Shown here piece by piece: positions 25,627 through 35,249 of a stretch of DNA of 64,000 bases (position 1 is its first letter; the number at the start of each line of letters is the position of its first letter). Made by a program: the position numbers and the translations under genes. Origin of the DNA: Azorhizobium doebereinerae UFLA1-100 (GTDB lineage Bacteria > Pseudomonadota > Alphaproteobacteria > Rhizobiales > Xanthobacteraceae). The stretch is from positions 186,001-250,000 of the forward strand of contig NZ_AXBA01000002.1 in assembly GCF_000473085.1 (NCBI RefSeq), given 5' to 3'. The notes under the pieces are model-generated. The model was given only the letters and a program-made list of their open reading frames with translations. It searched no databases and was not told the origin of the DNA.

Positions 25627-26633
25627 GCGGGAGCCTGCGGCCCGGGGCGGACGGCCCCGCCATCGACCAGGAGGCGCTGGACGCGCTCGATGCCCGGAAC
25701 GCCGCCTTCTTCGCCCTGGCGCTGCATTTCGAGCGGCTGTTCCCGGATGCCCCGCCGCTGGGCGCCACCGGCGATCCGGCGCGCGAACGGCTGCGCTTCG
25801 GCGCCAATCCCTCGCTCGGCTATCCGCCGGGCGAGGTGGAGGCGCTGACCTGGGACGCGGCCAACGGCCACGCCCACATGCAGGTGAACTTCCTCGGCCT
25901 CTACGGGCCGTCCTCGCCCTTGCCGCCCGCCTATACGGAGCGGGTGATCGGCAGCGACGGGGCGGCGGGGTCGCTCGGCCTGTTCCTCGATCTGTTCAAC
26001 CACCGCCTCACCGGCCTGTTGGTGCGCATCTGGAAGCACCAGCGCCACCACCTGCGCTATCGCGCCGGGGCGGAGGACGCCATCTCCCGCGCGGTGTCGG
26101 CGCTGATCGGGCTGATGCCCGCCGCCAGCACCATCCACCGGGCGGCGCTGCTGCCCTACGCCGGGCTGCTGAGCTGCCACAGCCTGTCCGCCTCCATCAT
26201 CGCCGGCGTCATCTCCCATTGCAGCGGCCTGCCGGTGCGCATCGAGGAGTTCGTCAGGCGCACGGTGGTGATCCCGCCCGACAAGCGCTCACGCCTCGGC
26301 GACACGCCGCCGGAGTTGGGCGGCGACTTCATCGCCGGCGCGGAGATCACCGACGACACCGGCATGTTCCGGGTGGTGATCGGCCCGCTCGACCAGGCCG
26401 CCTTCCGCGCCGCGCTGCCGGACCAGCCGGCCTTCGCCGCCGTGGTGGACCTGGTGGAACTCTCGCTGCGCGACCCGCTCGCCTTCGACATCCGCCTGGA
26501 GCTTAAGCCCGGCGCCGTGCCCGCCTTCGTGCTCGGCGCCGGGCGGCTCGGCTGGGACACCTGGGCCGCGCCGGCGCCGGACCAGGCCGGCTCCGCCGAC
26601 TTCGCCGGCGACCGCCGCATGGCAACCCTGTGA
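25623..26633 (+). CDS. tssG: T6SS baseplate protein TssG
   Basis: 336 residues, usual for TssG/VasB. Starts at GTG 25623, overlapping the tssF TGA by 3 bp. Signatures: FFALALHFERLFPDAPPLG, LRFGANPSLGYPPGEV, then MQVNFLGLYGPSSPLPPAYTE. Baseplate wedge partner of TssF. A 259-bp stretch without a supported gene follows before the FHA gene. Confidence 0.96.
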   Translation: MSGSLRPGADGPAIDQEALDALDARNAAFFALALHFERLFPDAPPLGATGDPARERLRFGANPSLGYPPGEVEALTWDAANGHAHMQVNFLGLYGPSSPLPPAYTERVIGSDGAAGSLGLFLDLFNHRLTGLLVRIWKHQRHHLRYRAGAEDAISRAVSALIGLMPAASTIHRAALLPYAGLLSCHSLSASIIAGVISHCSGLPVRIEEFVRRTVVIPPDKRSRLGDTPPELGGDFIAGAEITDDTGMFRVVIGPLDQAAFRAALPDQPAFAAVVDLVELSLRDPLAFDIRLELKPGAVPAFVLGAGRLGWDTWAAPAPDQAGSADFAGDRRMATL

Positions 26634-26892
26634 CGGATATGTGCGTGATCCGCCCGCCTGTTATCGCCCTGTCACCGTTCGCGACGAAGGTACCGCCGCG
26701 GATCGGTCCGGCCGGTGGCGCGCACGGGCGCGGCGACCACCGGACCGGGCGCGGCGAGGAACCGGCGTCTGGGTCTGGGACCGGCGGCGGTCCGGCAGGT
26801 GGCGTGTCATGGCCCCGGAGGTTTCGGGTGCCGGCACGGAGGCTGCGGGATGCGCGTCGGCGGGCTGCGGGGGCAGCGACGGGAGAGTGGGT

Positions 26893-28833
26893 TTGCGAGC
26901 GCGGCTGACCGTCACCAGCGAACAGCAGCAGAGCCTTGGCGCGGATGCCTTCCGGGATTTCGAGCAGGCGGGCGGCGTCATCGGCCGCGCCACAACCTGC
27001 GATTGGCGCCTGCCGGATTCCACGCATACCGTGTCCGCCCGCCATGCGGAGATCCGCCATACCGGCCACGGCTTCGTGGTGGTGGACCTGAGCACCAACG
27101 GCGTCTACGTGAACACCACCGACGCCCCGCTGGGACGCGGCAACAGCGCCGCTTTGGTGAGCGGCGACACGCTCTATCTCGGCACCTATGTCATCAGCGT
27201 CGAGATCCTGAAGACCGACGCGCGCCCGCGCCCCGAGAGCTGGGCCGCGGCGCCCGCCTCCGCGCCGCCGGCGGCCGCCCCGTTCGCCGATCCGCTCTGG
27301 CCGGCGGCGCCCGCGCGCACCGCCGCTTCCGCCTATCGCGCCCCGGCGCCGCAGCGCCCGCTGGACCCGCTGGCCGCGCTGGATGGCGCCGACACCGCCC
27401 CGGAGGGCGACAACCCCTTCTTCGAGCTCGGCCTGGTGCGCAAGTCGGGCGAGACCACCTCCGGCTGGCGGGACCTGCTGGACAGCCGCAGCCGCCCGGC
27501 CGCCGCCGCGCCGCAGCCGCCGCAGCCCCCCTTTGCGCCCGCCGCCCCGCCGATGGCGCCGCCCGCCTTCGGCGCCGCTCCGGCCCCGGCGGGGATCATC
27601 CCCGCCGACTTCGCGCTCGGCCCCCTGGGCCCGCCGCCGGTGCCGCCCGCCCCGCCGCAGCCGCTCTTGGCACAGGCGCCGGAGCCGCCCGTCTTCGCGC
27701 CGCCGGCACCGGCCTTCGCCCCCGCCGTGCCCGCGCTCGCCTTCACCTCGCCCGTCTCAGCCTCCCCCGCCCCGCCCGCCGGCGCCATCCCCGCCGGCTT
27801 CCTCGACGATCTGGCGGGACTGATGCCAAGGCCCGCGCCGCAGCCCGCGCTGCCCGGCGCGGACCTGCCGCCGCTCCCCGCCGCGCCGCCGGGCGCCGAG
27901 GCGCCCCTGAGCATCAGCCGCGGCGTCTCGACCCGCGCCCCCGCCGAGGGCACCGGCGCACCGGACCCCGTCTCCCTGCTGCGGCAGCGCGCGGCGGCGC
28001 GCGGCGGCGCGGCTCCCGGCCCGGTGCCTCCGCACGCGGCACCGGCGCGCGAGGACGCCACCGCTTTGCCCGCCGCAGCGCTGCCCGCCGCCCGCATGGC
28101 CGCGCCAGCCCCGGCGCCGCAGGCTCAGCCCACGCCAGCGCCGCAGGCTCTGCCCATACCGGCCCCGCTGCCGCCGCTGCCGGCCGGCGTGCTGCCGCCG
28201 GGCGGCGATCCGGCCGAGCCGCTGTTCGCCCTGCTCGGGCTCGACGGGGCCAGCCTCCCGCCCCATGCCCGCGCGGCGCTGTTCGCCGATGTCGCCGGCC
28301 TGCTGCTGGAGATGGCGGACGGGCTGGTGGCGGTGCTGGAGGCCCGGCGGCTGATCAAGGACGGCTTCCATTTGGACCAGACCCGCCTGAAGCCGGTGGA
28401 GAACAATCCGTTCAAGTTCTGCGCCTCCGGCCGCGAGGCGCTGGACAAGGCGCTGGTGCAGCGCGCGCCGGGCTTCCTGGCGCCGGCGCAGGCCGCCCGC
28501 GCCGGCTTCGACGACGTGAAGGTGCATGAGATCGCCGCCATGGAGGCCATGCAGGCCACCATCGCCCGCCTGCTCCAGCGCGTCAGCCCCGCCGCCGTCA
28601 CCTTCGAGGTGGAGGGCGAGGCCGCCGCCAACCCCGGCCTGTTCGGCCGCAAGCTGGACAAGGGCCGGCTGTGGGACCGCTACCTCGCCATGCACGAACG
28701 GCTGGTGGACGCGCTCGACGTCATCAGCCCGGAAGTGGTGGGGGAGGAATTCGCCCGCGCCTATGCGCACCACAGCCAGGATCTGCGCCATCAGGATCCT
28801 CACCAACACAATCCGCGCCGGAGGGACCCCTGA
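26893..28833 (+). CDS. tagH: T6SS-associated FHA domain protein (TagH/Fha-like)
   Basis: About 646 residues. An N-terminal FHA domain has GVIGRA, SARHAEI and STNGVYVN, the phosphothreonine-binding residues. A very Pro/Ala-rich disordered linker follows (about 110-425). The C-terminal T6SS-FHA domain begins near FALLGLDGASLPPHAR and includes FHLDQTRLKPVENNPFKF. FHA proteins bind phosphorylated T6SS components to switch assembly on. Start uncertain: TTG 26893 has GGGAG at good spacing and gives a family-like MRARLTVTSEQ; GTG 26887 and ATG 26809 are in frame. Upstream in-frame sequence is Arg-rich and unlikely to be coding. Confidence 0.9.
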   Translation: MRARLTVTSEQQQSLGADAFRDFEQAGGVIGRATTCDWRLPDSTHTVSARHAEIRHTGHGFVVVDLSTNGVYVNTTDAPLGRGNSAALVSGDTLYLGTYVISVEILKTDARPRPESWAAAPASAPPAAAPFADPLWPAAPARTAASAYRAPAPQRPLDPLAALDGADTAPEGDNPFFELGLVRKSGETTSGWRDLLDSRSRPAAAAPQPPQPPFAPAAPPMAPPAFGAAPAPAGIIPADFALGPLGPPPVPPAPPQPLLAQAPEPPVFAPPAPAFAPAVPALAFTSPVSASPAPPAGAIPAGFLDDLAGLMPRPAPQPALPGADLPPLPAAPPGAEAPLSISRGVSTRAPAEGTGAPDPVSLLRQRAAARGGAAPGPVPPHAAPAREDATALPAAALPAARMAAPAPAPQAQPTPAPQALPIPAPLPPLPAGVLPPGGDPAEPLFALLGLDGASLPPHARAALFADVAGLLLEMADGLVAVLEARRLIKDGFHLDQTRLKPVENNPFKFCASGREALDKALVQRAPGFLAPAQAARAGFDDVKVHEIAAMEAMQATIARLLQRVSPAAVTFEVEGEAAANPGLFGRKLDKGRLWDRYLAMHERLVDALDVISPEVVGEEFARAYAHHSQDLRHQDPHQHNPRRRDP

Positions 28834-29375
28834 TGCATCACGGCCGAAATCGCGAGGCCGTGGAGCTGGAGACCCGCCGCGCCGTCCTCGTGCGCCTGGC
28901 GGCGCTGCCGCTGCTGGGAGGCCTTGGCGCCTGCGCCGCGCCGGGGCCGCCGCCGCCGGTGATCACGCCCACGGTCATCACCATCCGCGCCGATGCCAAC
29001 GTCAATCCAAACCAGGACGGCACGCCCTCGCCCACCGTCATCAAGCTGTATGACCTCAAGGCGCAGACCAATTTCATGAGCGCCAGCTTCTTCGAACTGC
29101 TCGACAGCGACGTCACCCGCCTGGGGCCGGAGATGCTGTCGAAGCAGGAGGTGGAGATCCTGCCGGGCACCACCCGCGACGTGGACCACCAGATCACCGG
29201 CGACGTGAAGTTCCTCGGCGTCATCGCCGGCTTCCGCAACATCAACTCGGCCCAGTGGCGCGCCATCGTCGAGGTGGTGCCGGGCAAGACCAACTATTTC
29301 CTGGTCCAGCTCACCAGCCTGGCGGTGAGCGTGGAACTCAACGCCACCCGCGGCAAGGGATGGTTCGGCCAGTGA
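28833..29375 (+). CDS. tssJ: T6SS outer-membrane lipoprotein TssJ
   Basis: 180 residues. Lipobox LGGLGAC with Cys34 after a positively charged N-terminus. The transthyretin-like TssJ body follows: NVNPNQDGTPSPTVIKLYDLK and a later VKFLGVIAGFRNI, the usual TssJ pattern. It anchors the TssL-TssM complex to the outer membrane. Its ATG shares one base with the FHA stop (TGATG). Confidence 0.94.
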   Translation: MHHGRNREAVELETRRAVLVRLAALPLLGGLGACAAPGPPPPVITPTVITIRADANVNPNQDGTPSPTVIKLYDLKAQTNFMSASFFELLDSDVTRLGPEMLSKQEVEILPGTTRDVDHQITGDVKFLGVIAGFRNINSAQWRAIVEVVPGKTNYFLVQLTSLAVSVELNATRGKGWFGQ

Positions 29376-29418
29376 CCATCCGATCCGCAGGCCAGACACA
29401 TCCGGAGCGCAGGTCCCC

Positions 29419-30759
29419 ATGTCGCTGACGAGCAAACCGCTTTGGACGGAAGGCATGTTCGTCAAGCCGCAGCACTTCCAGCAGCACGACCGCTGGCTGG
29501 AGCAGGCGCTGGAGGCGCGTGTGCGCGGCCTCGCCCCCTTCGCCTGGGGCCTGCGGCAGCTGGAGATCGACGCGGAAATGCTCCGCCTCGGGCAGGTCGC
29601 GGTCTCGCGCTGCCTCGCCGTGCTGCCCGACGGCACCACGCTGGACATCCCCGGCCAGATGCCGCCGCCCCCGCCGCGCCGGGTGCCGCCCGGGCTGAAG
29701 GGCGCGCGGGTGTTCCTCGCCGTGCCGGCGCGTGCCCGCGACGGCGGCGAGATCGTCGAGCCGGGCGCCGCCCAGCGCCGCTTCCGCGCCGCCGAGCACG
29801 CGGTGCGCGACACCTCGGCGCCCGACCGCGAGCCGGTGGAGATCCGCGTCGGCCGCCTCAATGTCGGCCTGCTGTTCGAGGGCGAGGCGCAGGACGACCT
29901 CATCGTCCTGCCGGTGGCGCGCATCGCCGAGGTGGAGCCCACCGGCGTCGTTCAGCTCTCGCCCACCCACATCCCGCCGTGCCTCGACTATCAGGCCTCC
30001 ACCCGGCTGGTGCAGGTGCTGACCGAGGTGCACGGCCTCGTCCACAACCGCGCCGAGGCGCTGGCCGAGCGCGCCGACCCGAGCCGCATGGCCGCCGACA
30101 GCGCCGGCCTCGTGGACGTGCTGGTGCTGCGGGTGATGAACGGCACCGATGCGGTGCTGCACCACCTCGCCCACCTGCCCGGCTGCCATCCGGAGGTGCT
30201 GTTCCGCGAGATGGTGCGCCTGGTCGGCGACCTCTCCACCTTCGACACCCACCGCCGCCGCGTGCCGGCCCTGCCGGCCTATCTGCACGACAATTTGGAA
30301 GCCAGCATCGAGCCGGTGCTGGCGGCGCTCCGGCAGGCGCTCAACGTGGTGATCGAGCGCAACGTGGTGCCTCTGCCGCTCCAGGAGCGCGGCTACGGCA
30401 TCCGCACCGCCACCATCATGGACCGCACCATCTTCTCCGGCGGGCGGTTCATCCTGGTGGCCAGCGCCGGCATCCCGCACGAGACGCTGCGCACCCAGCT
30501 GCCCGCTACCACCAAGATCGGCTCGGTGGAGCAGATCCGCGACCTCGTGAACCTGCAACTGCCGGGCATCCCGCTGCGCTCGCTGCCGGTGGCGCCGCGC
30601 GAACTGCCCTATCTCCAGGGCGCGGTCTATTTCGAGCTCGACCAGAGCGTCGAATTGTGGCGCAGCCTCGCCCGCTCGGCCGCCTTCGCCTTCCATGTGA
30701 GCGGCGACTATCCCGACCTCCACCTGGAGTTCTGGGCCATCCGGGCGGGGCAGTCGTGA
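29419..30759 (+). CDS. tssK: T6SS baseplate-membrane adaptor TssK
   Basis: 446 residues, usual for TssK. Starts with KPLWTEGMFVKPQHFQQHDR, the clear family N-terminus, and has RYxxxxxV-type strands and a C-terminal VSGDYPDLHLEFWAI. TssK links the baseplate to TssL/TssM. Overlaps tssL by 4 bp (GTGA). Confidence 0.97.
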   Translation: MSLTSKPLWTEGMFVKPQHFQQHDRWLEQALEARVRGLAPFAWGLRQLEIDAEMLRLGQVAVSRCLAVLPDGTTLDIPGQMPPPPPRRVPPGLKGARVFLAVPARARDGGEIVEPGAAQRRFRAAEHAVRDTSAPDREPVEIRVGRLNVGLLFEGEAQDDLIVLPVARIAEVEPTGVVQLSPTHIPPCLDYQASTRLVQVLTEVHGLVHNRAEALAERADPSRMAADSAGLVDVLVLRVMNGTDAVLHHLAHLPGCHPEVLFREMVRLVGDLSTFDTHRRRVPALPAYLHDNLEASIEPVLAALRQALNVVIERNVVPLPLQERGYGIRTATIMDRTIFSGGRFILVASAGIPHETLRTQLPATTKIGSVEQIRDLVNLQLPGIPLRSLPVAPRELPYLQGAVYFELDQSVELWRSLARSAAFAFHVSGDYPDLHLEFWAIRAGQS

Positions 30760-31664
30760 CCAACGCGGCGGACAGGGGAACAGCCGACCTCGGCGACGAC
30801 GAGCCGACCGTCATCGGCCATCGCCCGGTGCCCGTGGGCCGCGCCGCCCCGCGCGATCCCGTGCCCGGCCCGCCGCCGGAGATGGGCGGCACGCCGCTGC
30901 GCCCCGCGCCCTCCCCGCAGAACGCCCCGCCGCCCGGCCCCGGCCTGCTGGCGGAGCTGCCGCTCTCCGCCGACGCCAGCCGGCCGGAGGAGCTGATCGC
31001 CGCCGCCGCCACGCCGCTGCTGGCGCTCGTCGCGCAGCTGCGGCAGGCGGTGGACCATGCGGATGTCAACGCCCTGCGCACAGAGACCGTGGCGCAGATC
31101 AAGAGGTTCGACGAGCGCGCGGTGAAGCTGGGCGCGCGGGTGGCCGACGTCAGCGCCGCGCGCTACGTGCTGTGCTCGCTGCTGGACGAAACGGTGATGA
31201 CCACGCCCTGGGGCGCGGCCAGCAACTGGAGCACCCACAGCCTGCTCAACCAGTTCCACGGCGAGACCTGGGGCGGCGAGAAGGTGTTCGCCATCCTTGA
31301 CCGGGTGCGCGCCAACCCGCAGCAGCACCTGGCGCTGCTGAAGCTGATCGACCTGTGCCTGGCCTTCGGCTTCGAGGGCAAGTACCGGGTGATGGACGGC
31401 GGCCAGTACCAGCTCGACGAATTGCGCACCGAGCTGGGCCGGGTGTGGCGCAACCTCGTCAAGGCCGCGCCCGACGAGCTGTCGCCGCAATGGCAGGGCG
31501 TCTCCGTGCGCCGCACGCTGCGCACCGCTTTGCCGCTGTGGGTGGTGTTCGCGGTGGCGGGCGCGCTGCTGGTCGGGGTCTACGGCCTGTTCGCCTTCCG
31601 CCTGGACCAGGGCCTCACGCCCATCGAAACGCGGTTTGAGCGCATCGGCGCGCCGAAGACCTGA
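30756..31664 (+). CDS. tssL: T6SS membrane protein TssL (short, no OmpA domain)
   Basis: 302 residues, starting at GTG 30756 within the tssK stop. The Pro-rich cytosolic N-terminus (about 1-85) is longer than usual. Then comes the DotU/TssL domain with YVLCSLLDETVMTTPWG and LNQFHGETWGGEKVF, and one C-terminal membrane helix (about 263-286). The OmpA-like peptidoglycan domain found in long TssL proteins is absent, so wall anchoring must come from elsewhere or is not used. Confidence 0.96.
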   Translation: MTNAADRGTADLGDDEPTVIGHRPVPVGRAAPRDPVPGPPPEMGGTPLRPAPSPQNAPPPGPGLLAELPLSADASRPEELIAAAATPLLALVAQLRQAVDHADVNALRTETVAQIKRFDERAVKLGARVADVSAARYVLCSLLDETVMTTPWGAASNWSTHSLLNQFHGETWGGEKVFAILDRVRANPQQHLALLKLIDLCLAFGFEGKYRVMDGGQYQLDELRTELGRVWRNLVKAAPDELSPQWQGVSVRRTLRTALPLWVVFAVAGALLVGVYGLFAFRLDQGLTPIETRFERIGAPKT

Positions 31665-31673
31665 GGAAAGCCG

Positions 31674-34600
31674 ATGCTCAACGCCGCCCTGACCGAACTG
31701 CTGCGGGTGCGCACGCTCCTGATCCTGCTGGGCCTGCTGTGCCTGGCGGTGCTGATCTGGTTCGTCGGCCCCCATGTGGGCATCGCCGGGGCGACGCCGC
31801 TGGCCGGCATCGGCGCGCGCACCGGCGCCATCGCGGCGCTGTTCGTCATCGCCTTCGGCGCCATGCTGGCGCGCATCCTGCTCGCCCGCCGCGCCAATGC
31901 GCTGGCCATCCGCAACCTGCTGGACACCGACGGGCTGGCGACGCTGGCCAGCGAGCAGTCCTCCGACGAGATCGAGCTGATCCGCGAGCGCTTCGAAGCC
32001 ACCATGCGGGTGCTGAAGGACACCACCATCGGCAAGGTGTCCGGCGCCAACTACATGATCCAGCTGCCGTGGTACGTCATCATCGGCCCGCCCGGCGCCG
32101 GCAAGACCACCATCCTGAAGAACTCCGGCCTCACCTTCCCGCTGGCTGAGCGGGTGGGCGACGACCCCGTCGCCGGCGTCGGCGGCACGCGCTATTGCGA
32201 CTGGTGGTTCACCGACGAGGCGGTGCTGATCGACACCGCCGGGCGCTACACCACCCAGGACGTCAACAGCGAGGTGGACAAGGCCACCTGGCGCGGCTTC
32301 CTGGAGCTGCTGCGCACCCACCGCCCGCGCCGGCCGATCAACGGCGTCATCGTCGCCATCAGCCTCGCCGACGTGGTGGCCGGCGACGAGGCCATGCGCC
32401 GCCGCCACGTGGACGCGGTGAAGAAGCGCCTGCAGGAACTGATGCGCTTCTTCGGCATGTCGGTGCCGGTCTACGTGCTGTTCACCAAGTGCGACCTGAT
32501 CAGCGGCTTCAGCGAATATTTCGAGGAGCTGGACGACGTCGGCCGCGCCCAGGCCTGGGGCACCACCTTCGAACTGGACGAGCCCACCGCGCAGCCGGGC
32601 GCGGATTTCGACCGCCGCTTCATGGCCCTGGCGGAGCGGCTGGAAAGCCGGCTGATGCGCCTCATCCACCAGGAGCGCAGCATCGCCCGGCGCTGCCGCA
32701 TCTTCACCTTCCCCAAGGAGTTCGCCAGCCTGCGCGATCCCTTGGGCGGCTTCGTCTCCGAGGTGTTCAAGGCCAGCCGTTTCGAGATGCGCCCCATCCT
32801 GCGCGGGGTCTATTTCACCAGCGGCACCCAGGAAGGCACGCCGGTGGACCGGCTGCTCGGCGCCATGAGCCGCAACTTCGGCCTCGCCGGCTCCCGGCAG
32901 CTGGCGTTCAGCGGCAAGGGCAAGGCCTTCTTCATCAATCGCGTGCTCACCGACGTGGTGTTCGAGGAACAGGGGCTGGCGGGCGTCAACCGCAAGCTGG
33001 AGCGCCGGCTCTCCACCGTGCGCGGCCTCGCCTATGTGGCCACCGCCGCCGTGACGCTCGGCCTCGGCTCCACCTGGATCTTCGGCTCGGCCCAGAGCGA
33101 GATCCGCATCGGCGAGACCCGTGTCGCGCTGGACGATCTCGACCACCAATTGGTGCGCCTCCAGCCGCGCGCCGGCTTCGCCGAGCTGCTGCCGGTGCTG
33201 AACGCGGCGGGCCGCATCGACGCCATCGCCAGCGGCGACGACGCCTGGGTCAGCACCGAGAGCTTCGGCCTCAGCGCCGTGCCGCGCCTCAGCGCCGCCT
33301 CCCAGGCGGCCTATGACCGGCTGCTGGTGAACCGCCTGCTGCCCAGCCTCGCCGGCCGGCTGGAGGCGCGCATCGACCAGGACCAGCGCGCCGCCACCCC
33401 CGCCGCTTTGGACGACCTGCGCGTGGCGCTGCGCAACTATCTCATGCTGGGCGAGCCGCAGCGCTTCGACCGCGCCACCATGACCCAGTTCGCCAAGAAC
33501 GAGGCGGTGCAGGCCTTCCCGCTGGACACCGCGCGGCAGGCGCAGATGTCCGAGCACCTCGCCGCGCTGATGGCGCTGCTGCCCAAGCCCTACGCGCTCA
33601 ACCAGGCGCTGATCGCCAACGCCCGCGCGCGGCTGGCCAAGGTGCCGCAGGTGGACCAGATCTACGCCCGGCTGCTGCGCGAGGGCTATGAATCCTCCAC
33701 GCTCCAGGCCATCGACCTCGGCCAGGTGGTGGGCGCGCGCAGCCTCACCGGCACGCCGGACGCGCAGGCCAGCGGCGGCCTCGTCATTCCCGGCCTGTTC
33801 ACCCGGCCGGGCTTCTACAGCTATTTCCTCACCCAGCTTCCCGTGCTGGTGAGCGAGGAACTGGGCGCCGACTGGGTGGCGGGCGGCACCAGCCAGCCGC
33901 AGGCCCAGGCGCTGGCCCGCCAGATCGCCGATCGCTACGTGAAGGATTACGTGGCCACCTGGCAGGGGGCGCTCGCCCGCGTCACGCCGGTGCGCTTCAC
34001 CGACATGCCGCGGGCGCTGGCGGTGCTGCAGAATCTCGCCGGCCCGCAATCGCCCATCGACGCGCTGGTGGCGAGCGTGCGCGAGAATACCGACCTGCCG
34101 CCACCGGGCCAGGAGAGCAACGTGCCGCCGCCCGCCGGCGTCACCGTGCCGGTCTCCCCGCTGGCGGTGGCCGCGGGCAAGGCGGGCGGGGCCGCCACGG
34201 GAGCCGCCACCACCGCCGCGCTCGGCGAGGGGCCGTGGCCGGGCAAGACCATCACCCAGCCGTTCATCCCGCTGATCCAGCTGTCCAGCCCCGGCCCCTC
34301 CGGACAGGCCCCGGCGCTGGGCCGCATCCGCGACCTGCTCAGCAATGTCTATGGCGTGCTCTCCGGCGTCGCCAACGCGCCGCAGCCCTCGGTGGCGGCG
34401 TTCCAGATCGTCGCGGCGCGGGTGAAGGACCAGAAGAACGACGCCTTCGCGGCGCTCCGGGCGGATTCCGCATTGCGGCCGGAGCCGGTCCGCACCATCC
34501 TGCAGGCGGTGGGGGACAGCGCGTGGTCGACGCTGCTGGGGCTGGCCTACCAGAATGTGAACCAGGCCTGGAAACAAGACGTGCTGCCCGTTTGCGAGAG

Positions 34601-35249
34601 TGCCATCGCCCGCCGCTATCCGATCTATCCGGACGCCAAGGACGAAGTGACGCTGACCGATTTCACCGATTTCTTCCGTCCGGGCGGCACGCTCGACACC
34701 TTCTTCAGCCAGTACATGGCCGGCTTCGTGGTCGACCAGCGCGGCACCTATGTGCCGATCACCGTGGACGGCTCGCGCGTGCCGGTGAGCCAGGCGGCGC
34801 TGGCCCAGTTCAGCCGCGCCCGCCAGATCCGCGAGGCCTTCTTCCCCAACAAGGGCCCGACCCTGCTGGTGAAATTCTCCCTGCGCCCGACCTTCCTGTC
34901 GCCCAACGTACTGCGGGCGACGCTGAATCTCGACGGCAACGACATCGTCTATCGCCACGAGGCGCCGCGCAGCTACGACATGGAATGGCCCACCCGCAGC
35001 GACGCCAGCGTCGTCGCCGTCACGCTCGCGCCGATCGAAGGCAGCGAGACCAAGGTGCAGCGCTCCGGCCCCTGGGCGCTGTTCCGCTTCATCAGCGCCT
35101 CCTCGCCGCGCGGCCGCTCCGACCGGCAATCCTTCACCGTCAACGGGCCGGACGGCGCCAGCGTCACCTACGACCTGCGGGCGGGCAGCGTGAACAGCCC
35201 GTTCGGCCTCGGCGCGCTGGCGAGCTTCCGCTGCCCGGACGACCTATGA
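31674..35249 (+). CDS. tssM: T6SS membrane core protein TssM (IcmF)
   Basis: 1191 residues. Two N-terminal membrane helices, a Walker A GPPGAGKTT near residues 138-146 in an IcmF NTPase domain, WWFTDEAVLIDTAGRY, then a third membrane helix near 450 and a long periplasmic part with the C-terminal IcmF/TssM domain (SYDMEWP ... GPWALFRF). It spans the inner membrane and touches TssJ. The intact Walker A suggests that NTP binding is retained; many TssM proteins have lost it. Its stop overlaps tagF (ATGA). Confidence 0.97.
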   Translation: MLNAALTELLRVRTLLILLGLLCLAVLIWFVGPHVGIAGATPLAGIGARTGAIAALFVIAFGAMLARILLARRANALAIRNLLDTDGLATLASEQSSDEIELIRERFEATMRVLKDTTIGKVSGANYMIQLPWYVIIGPPGAGKTTILKNSGLTFPLAERVGDDPVAGVGGTRYCDWWFTDEAVLIDTAGRYTTQDVNSEVDKATWRGFLELLRTHRPRRPINGVIVAISLADVVAGDEAMRRRHVDAVKKRLQELMRFFGMSVPVYVLFTKCDLISGFSEYFEELDDVGRAQAWGTTFELDEPTAQPGADFDRRFMALAERLESRLMRLIHQERSIARRCRIFTFPKEFASLRDPLGGFVSEVFKASRFEMRPILRGVYFTSGTQEGTPVDRLLGAMSRNFGLAGSRQLAFSGKGKAFFINRVLTDVVFEEQGLAGVNRKLERRLSTVRGLAYVATAAVTLGLGSTWIFGSAQSEIRIGETRVALDDLDHQLVRLQPRAGFAELLPVLNAAGRIDAIASGDDAWVSTESFGLSAVPRLSAASQAAYDRLLVNRLLPSLAGRLEARIDQDQRAATPAALDDLRVALRNYLMLGEPQRFDRATMTQFAKNEAVQAFPLDTARQAQMSEHLAALMALLPKPYALNQALIANARARLAKVPQVDQIYARLLREGYESSTLQAIDLGQVVGARSLTGTPDAQASGGLVIPGLFTRPGFYSYFLTQLPVLVSEELGADWVAGGTSQPQAQALARQIADRYVKDYVATWQGALARVTPVRFTDMPRALAVLQNLAGPQSPIDALVASVRENTDLPPPGQESNVPPPAGVTVPVSPLAVAAGKAGGAATGAATTAALGEGPWPGKTITQPFIPLIQLSSPGPSGQAPALGRIRDLLSNVYGVLSGVANAPQPSVAAFQIVAARVKDQKNDAFAALRADSALRPEPVRTILQAVGDSAWSTLLGLAYQNVNQAWKQDVLPVCESAIARRYPIYPDAKDEVTLTDFTDFFRPGGTLDTFFSQYMAGFVVDQRGTYVPITVDGSRVPVSQAALAQFSRARQIREAFFPNKGPTLLVKFSLRPTFLSPNVLRATLNLDGNDIVYRHEAPRSYDMEWPTRSDASVVAVTLAPIEGSETKVQRSGPWALFRFISASSPRGRSDRQSFTVNGPDGASVTYDLRAGSVNSPFGLGALASFRCPDDL

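Noticed and set aside
30708-35129. 1473-codon minus-strand frame opposite tssL/tssM
   Set aside because: Longest frame in the window but it mirrors TssM codons; low-complexity His/Ala/Arg content and no motif.
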